From positions 396,162,249 through 396,226,248 of the forward strand of contig NC_061510.1 in assembly GCF_022539505.1 (NCBI RefSeq): a stretch of 64,000 bases of DNA, read 5' to 3'. The translations under genes were made by a program, and so were the position numbers. Below the pieces are notes generated by a model. The model worked only from the letters and a program-made list of their open reading frames with translations, was not told the origin of the DNA and searched no databases. This DNA is from Lolium rigidum. Taxonomy: Eukaryota > Streptophyta > Magnoliopsida > Poales > Poaceae. This document shows, piece by piece, positions 22,625 to 35,269 of the stretch; within the stretch, counting starts at the first letter, position 1, and each line of letters begins with the position of its first letter.

Positions 22625-22937
22625 TATTTAATAAAACAGCGGTGATGTTCATGATCAATGCCATATATCTCTCACCTGTAAGCATATATTTTTAACCTAT
22701 CTTTTGTACTACTACAACTTCTCTTCTGGGTGAATTTTGACAAACATGGACCTTGATGCAAAATTGACCAAGTACTTGATATGATTCAGATTACTGTCCA
22801 CATATAGATCTCGTAGTGTTGATTAGAATTTTAGTATACCAGGGAGACAATGTGATGTTGCTAGATAGATGTTTTTCGAAAATTGTATTACGATCACTTG
22901 AGTGATCAGCTAAGAATTTAATGTCAGTGGGAATATC

Positions 22938-23180
22938 ATTTTGTTGCTCCTCCATTTTTAATTATTACTTGGCATTCTGGGTTTTATCAAAGTAAAACAT
23001 TGTAAAATTTGACTATTTTTTCTAAAATTAACATCTACAGTATAAATCTATGGTATTGGAATTATCATAAAGTACAATTTAATATTATATACTTTTTTAT
23101 AGATGTTGAAATTTGTTCCTATAATCAAACATTACAAAGTTTGACCTTGACTAAACCGAAAAGGCAAAGTAAATAAAAAT
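22938..23180. mobile_element. Degenerate Stowaway relative
   Basis: CTCCTCCATTTTTAATTATT opens a stretch with ACATTACAAAGTTTGACC near its right part, as in other Stowaway relatives. The right end is too decayed to define. Confidence 0.35.
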
Positions 23181-23703
23181 AGAAAACATATACTAATAGT
23201 GGGATTCAGGTAACAAATAAACCGATATTAGTTAGTTAGCATATAAACTCATCCTAGAGAGATTAAAGACTTCCCATCGAACAACTCAAACAATAAGTTA
23301 ACACCGTAGCAACCGGAAACAAATGGACTGCAATTTCTTAGAGAGTCTCCTAACCTTGTTTCTCTAGGTAGTTCAAGCCGAAACTAAATAGTATGTTACC
23401 TTGCTCCGTAGCAAGATATATGCTGTGATCAAGCACACCACTCCATGTTATAGTGTGAAGTCATTGGTATAATACTTGTGGAACACCATTTCACAAATAT
23501 TACACTCAACATAGTGGCACACCAGAAACATCACGGGTCCAAAGATTCTCTTTTATTCATATCCACATCCAGAAGAATATAGAAGATTTGATATCATCCT
23601 CGGTCCAATGAGGATTCACAGCAAATAAGAAATTTAAATCAAATGTCTTGAAGCAAAATGGCACAGCTAAGTGAGAACCCTTGCAACCTGATAACCCTTG
23701 CAC
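23181..23703. other. AT-rich intergenic, nothing recognised
   Basis: No gene or bounded repeat is seen. It may be the flank of the LINE remnant that follows. Confidence 0.35.
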
Positions 23704-23985
23704 TCAATGAGTCCGGGTTATGCAAGAGTCTAACACTCGTGAGAACCAATGCGGTTTCATTTTAATTTCTTTACTTTCCCACCAAAAACTCCTGATTAGT
23801 GAATTAATGTGAAGAAAAATACCATACGGCAACTTGAAATAATCAATAGAGTATGTAGCGATAGCAATGCTACCAATTTGATCAAAAACTCTGCACCGCC
23901 AGCCGACGTGATTCGTTTCTTCCAACCTTGTATCCTCTTCTAAATTTGGTCCTTCAAATATCTGAAAGAACATTTTTCTTAACAA
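23704..23985 (-). pseudogene. LINE reverse-transcriptase fragment
   Basis: The minus frame contains the segment AIATYSIDYFKLPYGIFLHI followed by NSLIRSFWW and KMKPHW, the region after the reverse transcriptase core where plant LINEs read (P)xYxMSCFxLP...INxxIRxFWWG...KxHW. Only about 90 residues remain with no start of the domain, so this is a dead fragment. Confidence 0.65.
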
Positions 23986-24705
23986 TAAATAGCATATAAA
24001 TTTGTAGTGGCAAATAGTATGTAGGAGAGATACATCAGTTGTCTCAAGCGATTGTAAAATAAAGTCTAAAAGAAGAGCAAATCTTCCGAAACTTCAAATT
24101 CTTCTTAATTCTATAACGTAACATTGTACATTTCCGAAGGCACTTGAAGAAAAATAATATTGATACCAAATCATATGCCTGTAGCAATGAAGGTACTTCA
24201 ATTAATTTTAATATGAGTCACAATACCAAGGCTACATGCACACGCGTAGTCATTAAAGTAGTCAGTCAACATTAGCAAGTGTACCCGGGGCGAAGCTCCC
24301 CTTAGGGCAAGGTATGATAGCTTCCCTACCTTGATTTTTGGTGAATACATTGAGATGCACTTGTTTCTTTTGAATAATTTAAGTGGTTATACATCGATAA
24401 TGGATTTTCTGTGAGAAAGTTATGCTTGTTTTAGTGAACACTGCGCAAAAGTAACTTCAAACCAAAAACAAAGAATACATAACAAAAACAAGACTCATTT
24501 TCTAGGTTCAATATGAATAAGATCGATTTTCTTTGAGAGATTTATCATACCTCTAACTGTATAAAAGATAAGAGCTTGAGCTATTCATTATTAATACACG
24601 GAGAATTGGAGACTTAAAAGATTTCTTCATTTTTGAAAGGCACATCATGTTTCACCGGCGAAATTATCACCCCATTGAGTTGGCGTTGCTTTAACCACCA
24701 TTCAA

Positions 24706-24840
24706 AACAGTCGACTGATCCATCGATTAGTCGACCGATTAATCACTACTCAGTGGGTCACTGATTAACCAATTAACTCATTTGTTGGCCGATTAAATGA
24801 TTAGTCAGCCGATTTGCTCATTAACACCGGTCGACCGAGT
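24706..24840. repeat. Degenerate GTCGAC / GATTAATC repeat cluster
   Basis: Variants of GATTAGTCGACCGATTAATC recur about eight times in 135 bp in both orientations. Spacing is irregular, so it is not a simple tandem array. Function unknown. Confidence 0.5.
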
Positions 24841-25188
24841 TGAAACCGATAAGTGATTTCCTCAACATTGCTTTTAACGGTGGCGAAGACAACAATGAAA
24901 AGCGATTTTCTCGGCGACAAGTATCATCAAGACCGAGTTGCGAAGCGACAGAGAGATATTCAAAAGTGTCGATCCATAAAATTATAGAAGATTTTTTTAG
25001 AAATGTAAAGCTTTGCTATTGAGCTAGCATTATTGGTATGTTTGTAGGTTCCACTTATAATCAAATATGTTTATACTCTTATTGTATACATGATTGTGTT
25101 TGAATCATATATATCATTAATATCTCTGGACTATTTTTTTATTTGCATCATTTTTTTTAGAGTTCGTCCTATCGTCCTTCACCACTGA

Positions 25189-26200
25189 GAGCAACTCTAA
25201 CAGAGCCCCTATTTGTCGGAACCGAAAAAAGCGAGTTCAGTCTCCCGAAAAACAATTTGGTTGCGGATTTAGCGATGGCGCAGAACAGAAACCGAAAACG
25301 TGAACCAAACTCGATGAAATCAAACGTCGCGGGAAACCAAATTTTGCGATCGCACTCGATTTCATCGGATGAAGCTTTCGTTCATAACTTGTACAATACT
25401 AGGCAAAATACATGCATATTGCACGTACATTACGAACTAGGGACCTAAATTAAACTAGAATTAGTCCCCGGAGTGACTATACTGTCACCGGGGCGCTAAA
25501 TGTAGCCGGCGGAGGGTTTTTTCTCGCCGGTCTTCCTAGGCGACGACGACCGCCGCCACTTCGACGACCGCCGCCTCGGAGGTGCTCCCGCATGCTAGAG
25601 GCGTCCCGGTGGGGTCGTCGTCGTCGTCGCCGTGCGGGGGCAGCGCCGGCAGAGGAGGGCTGCACGCGGCGACAGCGGGGGGCGCCTCCGCTTCTCCTTC
25701 CGGCGCCTCCTCCGCGCGCGCTTGGAGGTACGCCATCATCTCCTGCCACTTCCGGCCGGCCCTCTTCCACGCGTCGTTGGAGCGCCTACGCATGGCGAGC
25801 TCCGGCGACGCCCGTGCACCCGGCGGACGCCGAGTTGACCTTCCGGCGCCGGATCGGCCACCTCCCCTACCCACGTGTCTTGCACGCGTCATTCCGGACG
25901 GAGGGGAGCTGGCCGAAGCGGCGGCGCGGAGTCGGAGCGTCCGGAATCGCTCGTCGGAGCGGACGCAGGCGGCGGGCGGCGGGAGACGAGCGGCGGAGGG
26001 GAGTAGGGTTTGCGAACCAAACTCCCCTCCGCGAACCCTTTTAATAGGGGTCGTGCGGTGAGTTTCTCGGCCCCCCGAACTTTCGATTCAGGCCGGCCCA
26101 TGTATTCGGGCGCTGATCTGCGCGCGTTTCGGCCCGAACCCGTAAATCCGCCGGAAAAGTTCAGTTCCGGCGGGATTTACGGGCTCTGTTAGAGATGCTC
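25189..26200. mobile_element. GC-rich TIR element with 3-bp TGA duplication
   Basis: The left end GAGCAACTCTAACAGAGCCC and the mirrored right end (GAGCATCTCTAACAGAGCCC when reversed) match at 19 of 20 bases. TGA flanks both sides (25186-25188, 26201-26203). The GC-rich interior has a minus frame (25536-25892) with a helical segment (RSNDAWKRAGRKWQEMMAYL, then QARAEEAPE). Size, 3-bp duplication and layout fit the other Harbinger-like elements here, though TGA is not the usual TWA target. Confidence 0.75.
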
Positions 26201-26588
26201 TGAGTGTACTATGCCAGGAAAAAAGCCCAAATATCCTAGTCGGCCCATGAAAAGATCCAAAATCGATCTGCCGAAGAAGGATCTGAATACAAATTTTAAT
26301 CTTCTAACACCGCCATTGACGTAGTGAAAGAGATATCATCATCAAGCGAAGGGGCCATCACTTATTATAGATGATGCCATCTCCACTGAGCTGAGGCTAA
26401 AAATAAGACGGCTACCAAAACTCTAACCTAAACTCGTGAAAACGCTACTTTCGTCTAAAAAACTCCATGGCGTTCCCCACCCCTCCCAACGCGGACTCGA
26501 CCTATGGAGGAGGCGAGGGCGAGGCGAGGCTAGCTTTTCTCACCGGACTTGAAAGAACTATTTTAGATGCACGCGAAAAACCTTGGAC

Positions 26589-26811
26589 CAGGCCTGGCCC
26601 GGCCCGATCGTTGGGCCGAAAAAGTTGGCCCAAACCCAGCCCATCACATAGAAAGCCCATCGGGCCTCGGGCCGGGCCGCTTCATTAAATGGCATAAAAT
26701 CACGGCCTAGGCCTAGCCCTACCCAAGCATCGGGCCGAAAAATCAGGCCCAAGCCCGGCCCGGAGACATGGTTGGGTTGGGCTGGGCCGGGTCGGGCTGC
26801 CCATGGCCAGG
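26589..26811. repeat. GGCCC-rich segment with inverted ends
   Basis: The left end CAGGCCTGGCCCGGCCCGA and the right end read in reverse (CCTGGCCATGGGCAGCCCGA) are related, and GGGCC / GGCCC words fill the interior. It looks like a decayed hAT-type MITE, but I found no target duplication. Confidence 0.4.
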
Positions 26812-27378
26812 TATGTGCACCAATAAACATACCCAAGTACTTCAACCTGTTAGCTGCGAGGCTATTTGGTAAATCACATTGCACAAGGCAAAGTTTTTGC
26901 TTGAAGTGCAGTTGAAAAGGGGAAGAGCAGGAGCAACAGCTGATCGAGCGAAATTCTTGTTTTTTTTTTTTTTTTTGAGGGTAGAGCGAAATTCTTTTTT
27001 TTACTGAGGTAGAGCGAAATTCTTGATGAACCAAGAAACACAAACGAGCAGTGGCTGCACTTGCTTCCTGGGCTTGCAGACGCTCCCTTTCTCTGGGTTT
27101 CTACTCGGGGCCGAAATATTTCATACCTATAAGCTCCATTTTTTTTACTTCAAAAAAAAATCGCATAGGCCCATATGGCCCATTACCCAGTCTGGTCTAC
27201 AAGCCTAGGACAGCGAGTAAATAAATGGAAGCGAGCGAGCGAACACTCTTCCTCGATCCCCACCACTTCACACCCGCCCAGAAAACCAACGCCCCTCCGA
27301 GCCGGCAGCCGAGAGGAGCCCAGGCAGCAACCCCAGCTTGGCCGCTGCCGTCTCCCGCCGGCGGCCGCGTCCCCAGGC
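26812..27378 (+). promoter_or_regulatory. Upstream region and leader of the bHLH gene
   Basis: Homopolymer T runs (26961-26975, 26994-27001), then a C-rich stretch (27240-27378) typical of a monocot leader, with a purine-rich GAAGCGAGCGAGCGAACAC segment at 27228. TAAATAAAT at 27217-27225 is the only TATA-like word. The exact transcription start is unknown. Confidence 0.35.
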
Positions 27379-30304
27379 ATGGCCGGGCAGCCGCCGCAGA
27401 ACCCGGAGGACGACTTCCTCGACCAGTTCTTCTCCCTGACCAACTCCCTCTCCGCCGCCGGCCGCCCCTCCGGCGACCAGCCCTTCTCCCTCGACCTCAG
27501 CCTCGACGCCGCGGCGGACGCCTCCGGGGGCAGGGGAGGCATCGGAGACGATGCCGACAAGGCGGTGAGTGAGCTCCCTCTCCACTTTCCCCCTTTATAT
27601 TCTTTGCCTTTAATTTGCGCTGGCCCTCCCTACTCGTCGAGCTGAACCTGAGAGCGCGTGTGCCGTGCTAGGCTTATCGCTCGCCTCTGCAGGACCGGGA
27701 CGCCGTGCAGCTCCCCGGCCTCTTCCCGCCGGTCTTCGGCGGTGGCTTGCAACCGCCGCACCTTCGCCCCACCCATCCTCCCCAGGTATATATATATACC
27801 TTTTTTGCAAACAGAGTATGCGTGTTCCAGTTTTGAATCTCGTCCTAATTGTACTGTATCTTTTTTGGATTTCAGATGTTCCACGCGCAGCAGTCGAAGC
27901 AGGGTGGATCAGCCGGTGGGCCGCAGCCTCCGGCGCCAAGGCCCAAGGTGCGAGCGCGTCGAGGCCAGGCGACCGATCCCCACAGCATAGCAGAGAGGGT
28001 AATCAAATTCATTAAACTGCATACCCCGTAACAGGTGTTGGATTTTGGTGTGGAGTATAACATGGGTTCATTCGACTCAACTGAATTGGTGTCCCTTAAG
28101 AGCCTTGCTCGATATGTACCTGTTTGCCATGAACAGTGTAAATCCGTGATTGAGCAATCAGCTTCAACTTGGCACTGAAGCGGCAAGATTTCCATTTTTT
28201 TTTTCACTTGCCCGGCAAGCCATCACATGTTTTCAAAACCAGTGTTGAGTTAGCTAGATGATGGATAGACATTTGGTTTGGCAGATGCATTTGGCATTTT
28301 CTCTAAGGCTCACAAGGTCACAATTGCCATGTGGTTGTACTACATGGGATGTCTGCTATCTTTGATGATTCTTTTGTCATGTAATCCTGTTAGGCACTGA
28401 ATGTTCTCTAATTTCATCTAGCTACAGAATACTGCTGCTTTATGGCAGGCTACATTCTTTGGACTTGTTTATCATGTTTCTAGCAGTTGTAGAACTGTGT
28501 TTGGCTGTTGTCGCCAACTTTTATACTATTTAACTGTTTTCTTACTATTTACATTCCTGCTAGGTGCTTGTTTATTCAGCAGTATTTTGAACCATGCTTT
28601 TTCAATGCAGCTAAGAAGAGAGAGAATAGCGGAAAGGATGAGGGCCCTACAGGAATTGGTCCCCAATACAAACAAGGTAATCATGTTAGTATACTTGATT
28701 GAAGATGATATTATATAGGTAAAGACTTCTACGGTTCACATGCCTGCCATTGACACTTGACAGAATTTCAGCAACTTGTCTGAGGTCATGATGTGCTGAT
28801 GACATTATATTATTATATGCGCTTCTTTTCTTGGCCAATAGCTTTTCGTCTTAGAAAATATTGTAATCCATCACGCTGAGACCAGTATGGCACCCTTCTC
28901 AGATAATCATGCGTGTAGCTGATAATTATATATAAATAAAAGAAGAAGAATGATTGTGTAATAGCCACATGCGGAGTTTTAGTTGTTACTATGTAACATC
29001 AAAGTATATAATTTTAAAGAACTGTAGCTGCAAATTATGACGACTAAAACATTTCTGATTCTTTCTTTTCAACTACATGCAGACAGATAGGGCAGCAATG
29101 CTAGATGAGATCCTAGATTATGTGAAGTTCCTTAGGCTTCAAGTGAAGGTAAGGTCCATGTGCTATTATATATGAAGTTATGAACCATCAACCATCATTG
29201 TGTTTTCACTTGTTTGATAGAACCTTGATGTTGTGATGTTAGGTTTTAAGCATGAGCAGATTGGGTGGTGCTGGTGCTGTCGCGCAGCTGGTTGCTGACA
29301 TTCCACTTTCAGTTAAGGTAAAAAATACAACAAACTGACTATTGGCCAATATACAGTGAGCACTTTTGCCTTCTTTAGTTTTTTTACTGCAATTCAGTTA
29401 AGTTAGGCTTGATAGTTATCTCAAGTTTCTCCTGAGTTTTTTCTCTCTTCTGTATCCATATTCAGAAACAAGGCATCACCATATTAGCATCAAAACTCTG
29501 TCTGTTAAAAACATAGAGCTGGCTGCTGTTGTGTGTGCGTCTGTATGTCACTTACCAATTTTCTTGTTGTGTATGTCCTTGAAATGTTTTTCATTGTTCT
29601 CTTCCCCTTGCTCTTTTCCTATGTGTCGTCCTGTCTTTCCTATATCACTGATTGACACTTATGGCTTCATCAAATGGAGTATCCATTTGTATCTTAGTTT
29701 TTTATACTGAGCATTGCTATCCAAATACAATATAAGTATTAGTTTTTCCCTGCGATAACCATCCCACTTTCCTAACTAAAAAATTCGTTATCAACATCTA
29801 TTTTATTGAATTCCTCGCTTTCTTCCTTCTAGGCGAATTCAGTACCTTATTTCCATTTCTTGAATTTTCATTCATTTCAGCATCTATTTGTCGTTTCGAG
29901 TGAAACTCATTTGTCCATTAGCTTCATGATAGTTATACATACTGTGCATCATTCTTTCTTGAACAATCGTACCTTGACTTGAAGAATAAATTTGGAAGTC
30001 CTTTTCCATCTCGACATACATACATTGTCATATCTTTTGGTTGTTGAAATGTATCTTGCTTTAATTTCGTTAGGGGGAAGCAAGCGATAGTGGAACCAAA
30101 CAGCAGATTTGGGAAAAGTGGTCAACGGATGGCACAGAAAAGCAGGTAGCAAAGCTAATGGACGAGGACATCGGTGCCGCAATGCAATTTCTCCAATCCA
30201 AGGCACTCTGCATGATGCCAATCTCTCTTGCCATGGCAATCTATGACACACAACATTCACAAGATGGCCAACCAGTGAAGCCTGAACCGAATGCTACTTC
30301 CTAG
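27379..30304 (+). CDS. UNE12: UNE12-type bHLH transcription factor
   Basis: Seven exons join in frame: 27379-27564, 27693-27785, 27876-27998, 28611-28676, 29083-29148, 29243-29317 and 30074-30304 (279 aa), all GT..AG. The N-terminus is acidic ([19 protein letters not shown]), then Gly/Pro/Gln-rich. The basic region spans exons 3-4 (HSIAER then [18 protein letters not shown]) and keeps the His-Glu-Arg residues that contact an E-box. The helix-loop-helix follows ([20 protein letters not shown]). The conserved [20 protein letters not shown] tail and the final region with [12 protein letters not shown] mark the UNE12 / bHLH59-bHLH7 group, which acts in the nucleus and is linked in Arabidopsis to fertilisation and general growth. 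The ATG at 27379 follows a C-rich leader and gives the expected acidic start. No oddity is seen. Confidence 0.92.
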
Positions 30305-31214
30305 TATAGTAACAGCAACTGTAACACGCATCTCTGCAGCTGCTAGTAGCCACCAACCTATCAAAGTGTAAGATAAAACAGCTCGTTTTGGTTCACTAAC
30401 AAGGAGGCAAGAAAAGACCTATAAGATCCTCTCCACTCAAAGTTGTACCGATGGTATATGATGTCACCTACCCCTTTCCATCTTTTGTTCAAAGGTGCTT
30501 TAATCTCAAGGATATGGTAAGCAATAACCTGATCATGCTCCTACATCTTCCAATACCCCTATGAGTGTGAGTGATGGAGAGAGCTACAAAAGAGTCTTGC
30601 ATGCTCTCATATTGTTTCTTTCTTTTCGGGTCTGTAGTGCACTAGCCATACACTTTGTGGTGGGGGCTGCTTTTTCGGTAGTGGGTGTTTGGACTAATCA
30701 AAAAGAGATTGATTGATGTATGCGTGTGTCTGCAACCTGCACAAACGGTTGACGAAATTTGAACACGAGATGGAATGGGAGGTGGTGTTGATGGTGATGT
30801 TCCTTCTCATCTTCATTTCTCCATAGTGGAGACGGAGGCTTTGGTCAATTGAAGCTGGGCGTGCGTTAATCCGCTTGCTAGTGGGTCTGCTATCTATGTG
30901 CACTGCTTTTCTTTATTATCTCTGTTGAGTCATACTCTTGATAAGAACTGCCATATAAAGTTTTCTCTTCTATTGTTGATTAGCCCATGAAAAGTATTGT
31001 TTCTATAATTATCTACCTCCCCAGATTTGTTTTGCCAACTTATGTGTGGGGAACAGCTGTTTTGCTGTGCTGTTCACTGCCGTAATCGCAAGGTTTCTGA
31101 GTTTGTGGACTATTGAGAATCTACAGCCTGGACAATGGAATGATATTGTGTGATTTGTTTGTTTGCATCATTACATGTGACTGTAAATATTTCACTGTGT
31201 AGATATGCGCTTGC
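30305..31214 (+). other. bHLH 3' UTR and flank
   Basis: This follows the bHLH stop codon. AATAAA-type signals are not obvious; I cannot place the cleavage site. No other gene seen. Confidence 0.35.
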
Positions 31215-32920
31215 GTGTTGCTACAACTTTCATGTGGTTTTGCAGAAATTATACACGACTTTAGTAGTACCTGGCCAAGTTTCTTTCTCTTTGTTGGACA
31301 AAAGCCAAATTCTCCTTTTTCATGTTGGTTAGAAAAGATCTTTACGGACCCTGGTTGTCTGCTTTCCACTGAAGGAAATTTACCCAGGATCTTGTTTTTA
31401 AAAAGTTCTCTCGTTCGGCACAATTGCTTAGCTGGAAACTTATTCTACTTGAAAGGGACTTCTGCGCTTCTATTTCTACCAGGCTGAAATACCGGTTTTC
31501 AGTCAAAATTGTTACTTTCATATTGCTTCTGTTGGAGTGCTATGCATTTGGCCACCATTTGTTTGCAGATTATTTGTTATTGGGGTGTATTGCAGAAAAC
31601 AGTTTCCCAGGTTAGTGGTCTTTGGTGATCTATTTATTCTGATTACAATTATTAGACCAAGTAATAATACACCTTCTAATCCTCTATCAACATTTATCTG
31701 TTATGTTGTAGAGCAGTCCTTTGTCCTGACTCCTGAATCTATAAGGTGCTCATATCCTGCACTTGGACACTTGGCTCGACAGAGAATTGATTTTCTTCTA
31801 GTACATCATACTGAAGAAAGAATGAAACTTATGTCAGAGTTGTGTAGATACAGCGCTGACTATGCAGTATATCGGGTTTCCGGTAGTTTCATGTTTGACG
31901 TGCTACATGTGTTTTTCTCTCCATACAATATGTTATATCATTCTGAAGAACTGATGCTAATAATCCAACTAATTACTGCCAGAAAAAATGAAAGTTTAAT
32001 TGTTCATGCTAAATGGTCGTGTGTGTTTTTTTACTACTTTCATGGGGTTTTGCAGTGAGTACTATACTCGGGGACTTTACTAGTACCTGGCCAAGTGTCT
32101 TTCGGTCTTTATTTGACAAAAAGTAGAATTTTCCTTTTTCATGTTGGTTAGCAAAGATCTTTCAGACCCTGGTTGTCGGGTCTCCGTTGAAGGAAATTTA
32201 CCCATGTTCTTGTTTTTGAAAACTTAGCTTGTTTGGCACAACAGTTTAGCTGGAACTATTCTACTAGAAAGGGACTGCTGCACTTCTTTTTCTACCAGGC
32301 TGAAATATTGGTTTTCAATCAAGATTGTTACTTCCATGCCCCTGTAGAGGTGTTGTGTATTTTGCCGCCATTTGTGTAAGATATTATTCATGTTTGAGCT
32401 GTGTTGCAGAGGACCGTTTCTCAGCTTTGTGCTTAATTGACATGGTCAGATTATCTCTGTGGTGATGTACTGTAGTCCTTTGTCCTAACTCCTAACTACT
32501 GAACCTAGTGCTCATAACGTGCACCTGGACACTTGCCTCCACAGAGAACTGATTTTCTTCTGCAGCATACAGAAGAAAGAATGAAACTTCTGTCGACTTG
32601 CGTAGATACGGCCATGGACTATACAGTATAGCGACTTGGTCATAGAATTTATATGTTCCTTGTGTAGTCCTGTCCTTGGTAGTTTAGTTTCATATTCGAC
32701 GTGGCGAGTGTTCTTTTCCTCCATACAGTATGTTATATCGTTCAAGCAGTACCTGGTGCTCGATGTGGCTGCGGTGTTTTCTTCCTTCCCTCTTGAGGTT
32801 AGGTTCCTTGTGATGTGTAGAGCAGTTATTTCGCATCCTGACAAATTTTATCTCAAATCCTGCTAAATTGGTAATGCAATTCCTGCCAGGAAAAATGAAA
32901 GCTGTAACTGTTCATGCCTC
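31215..32920 (+). repeat. Tandem duplication, two units of about 0.8-0.9 kb
   Basis: Unit 1 (about 31215-32013) and unit 2 (about 32026-32920) share a series of blocks in the same order: CTTTCATG(T/G)GGTTTTGCAG (31227, 32038), AGTACCTGGCCAAGT (31266, 32080), CTTTTTCATGTTGGTTAG (31314, 32134), TCTACCAGGCTGAAATA (31474, 32291), GTCCTTTGTCCT (31715, 32475), GAAGAAAGAATGAAACTT (31813, 32572) and AAAAATGAAAG (31983, 32893). Identity is roughly 75-80% by eye, with indels. Neither unit keeps a long shared frame. It begins about 0.9 kb behind the bHLH stop. Confidence 0.8.
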
Positions 32921-33137
32921 ATTATTTCTCTGTTGTCTGCCAACAGCTATAAAAGTCCGATAATGGTAGACATCATCCCATTTAATCAGCGATGTACAGG
33001 TGTCATTGGACAGCAACAGAGGATCATAACAGTGTTAGAGATAAGCACACGTCGTCGGACATACTCTGCCAAACCTGCGGTTGGATCTTGGTGTCGTTGG
33101 GAATACTCCATAGGCAGATTATATTCTTACATGGCAT

Positions 33138-34290
33138 CATGGGCGGACCCAGGATCAAAATCAAGAGGGGGAGAAACAGGGTCGGTCCATACATATTCGG
33201 GGCCCCGGGGCAAAGACTATAAGAAAAGCCTTTGTTGAATGTCGACAAACATAACCTTCGAGTTATTTCGAAAGAAATCAGTTGCTTAATGTAGATGGGT
33301 GATCTTTAGATAAACTACAGTATAAAACTAACACTACAAACCAAAATTATTTTGCAACAATCCAAGGAACAACATCATGATATCATTGATACGATATTGT
33401 TCTACAAGTAAGGATATATATAGCTGTTGTGGTGGCCTCTGATCCAAGCCCAAGAAATTGCGTTTCAAAGTGTGACAAAGAGACCATCATTTTCTTCAGC
33501 AAAACAAATAACCTTCTCAAGACTGGTTGCCACTTTCGTTACCATTGGATATAATGTTAACGCATAAGCAGGCGTTGTCAATGAACTTACATTAGTTTCC
33601 ATCTGTGTTTTTGACTCCATGTTTTCACCCGAATAAAACTTTACCAAAGCTTCCCTGCATATGGCACAATAAAGCAAACTTAATCAGACTACTCCGTAGC
33701 AAAGCCTGAGAGTAGATCTGTTTAACAGTGAATCGAATTGAGGAACGGGACTATGGGTAGGGCGGAGAGACGTACCATATATGATCCCTAAAATATCTTG
33801 TTGATGGAGTGACGGAGACCTCACGAAGAACGCCTAGATTATTCAGAATAGAAAGAGACCTGATTGAGGAACGAAATTGCTCTGTCGGCCTCCATTAATG
33901 GTTGCTGCGGACTTGGAATCGGGAAGTGGAGCGGCAGCTGTTCTCTGTAATTAGAAATTTGGGGGAGGAGACTAGTCGACAAGTAGAGATTAAAACTAGT
34001 TGCCCCGGCCTATGGGCCTGACCTTCGTCAAAGTTTATTTCTCTCATTTTTCTTGGATCTAAGGCAGGAATAACTATTACCTGGACGAGGGCCCCTTTCT
34101 CTCGAGGGCCCAGGGCGGCCGCCCCGTTGCCCCGGCCTATGGGCCGGCCCTGGGGAGAAAATATGCTAATGAGGGAAAAATCACATGCTAAGTGGGGGCA
34201 AATGACTATTTTTAGCTTACTAATACAAAGAGACAAAAATTTGAGTGGGGGCATCTGCCCCCCATGGCTAACACTCTAGATCCGCCCATG
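33138..34290. mobile_element. hAT-like element with exact 8-bp duplication
   Basis: CATGGCAT flanks both sides (33130-33137, 34291-34298), and the ends begin CATGGGCGGA in inverted orientation. Both define a 1153-bp hAT-type insertion. Fragments of G-rich 'ggggcc' text near both ends (33200, 34080-34150) suggest a second hAT relative nested or fused inside. No transposase frame is seen, so it is non-autonomous. Confidence 0.85.
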
Positions 34291-34298
34291 CATGGCAT

Positions 34299-35269
34299 AA
34301 CGTTTTTCCCAAACGAGGCAAGAGCTTTGACTATTCCACCGATTAAGAAAAGATTGTATGGTTAATCAACGGGAAAGACTCTCACCAAAGCCGTCGTGAC
34401 TGTTATGGGAAGAACAAGCACGGAACCCTCCAACAAAAATGAAAAACCCTAAACCCTTCAGGAGAGCAACACCACGATGACACGAAGCAACATCAAAGAC
34501 AAACTTGCCGCCCATACGACACGAGGATGATGCCCTTTACAAAGCCAAGTTTATGGGACTGCCGTCTTGACATCTAGTCTCTCCTGGAGACAAGAATGAC
34601 ACCCAATCCGTGCAAACAACTGATCCGCCCATGGATGCCTACCATGGGTTCTTAGGGTATGTGCCCAGACATCCACTGATCCAATGATGAGACGAGCACA
34701 TGCCAACGGCCGAACTAAGCCTCCAAGACGTCTGCCCTCCAAGAAGTTTGCCCTCCAAGAAGTTTTCGAGGTAGTCATCGCCGTCGCTGTCGCCCGCCCG
34801 GGAATAAAAGATATGGATTCCTACCACAATGCCTAGACCCACCTCATGGACACATATGGAGCTCCACGACATGTGTCTCCAAGGAGGGAAACGACGCCAT
34901 CGCTGCCGACACCTACACGTGCAGTGCCACAACTTTGATTCCCACTCACCAAAAAAGGTCTTACGAAGTACATATTTTCCACAATAAAATAGAACAATGG
35001 CTTACAAAATCTAAGCTGTTTTTAAGGGAAAAATTCTTAGTTTGAAATGTGGATGTCCTTTTGATGGCTCCACATTTACTCGTTCAAGTTCTGATTCACT
35101 GACAGCCCGGCCAGTCACTTGCAGCACCAAAACGTAGGCAGGCCGAGCATTTGGGCGGGCTATTTCTCCAGCTCTGAAACGAAACCCACCCGGCCCAACC
35201 CAGTCGAAGAACCCCACAGCCATTCGCCACCGCACACGTATCCCCCCGCCTCCCCCTAGGGTTCCGGCG
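34299..35269. other. Intergenic, then EFG1 promoter
   Basis: A 17-bp direct repeat (TGCCCTCCAAGAAGTTT, about 34733 and 34750) is the only marked structure. From about 35100 the sequence becomes C-rich and is the probable promoter and leader of EFG1 (ATG at 35270). No TATA box stands out, as is common for ribosome-biogenesis genes. Confidence 0.4.

Noticed and set aside
24706..24840. CRISPR-like array
   Set aside because: Irregular spacing, diverged units and a plant nuclear context.
31537..32058. 173-aa plus-strand frame in the tandem duplication
   Set aside because: The second unit breaks the same frame many times, so coding is unlikely.
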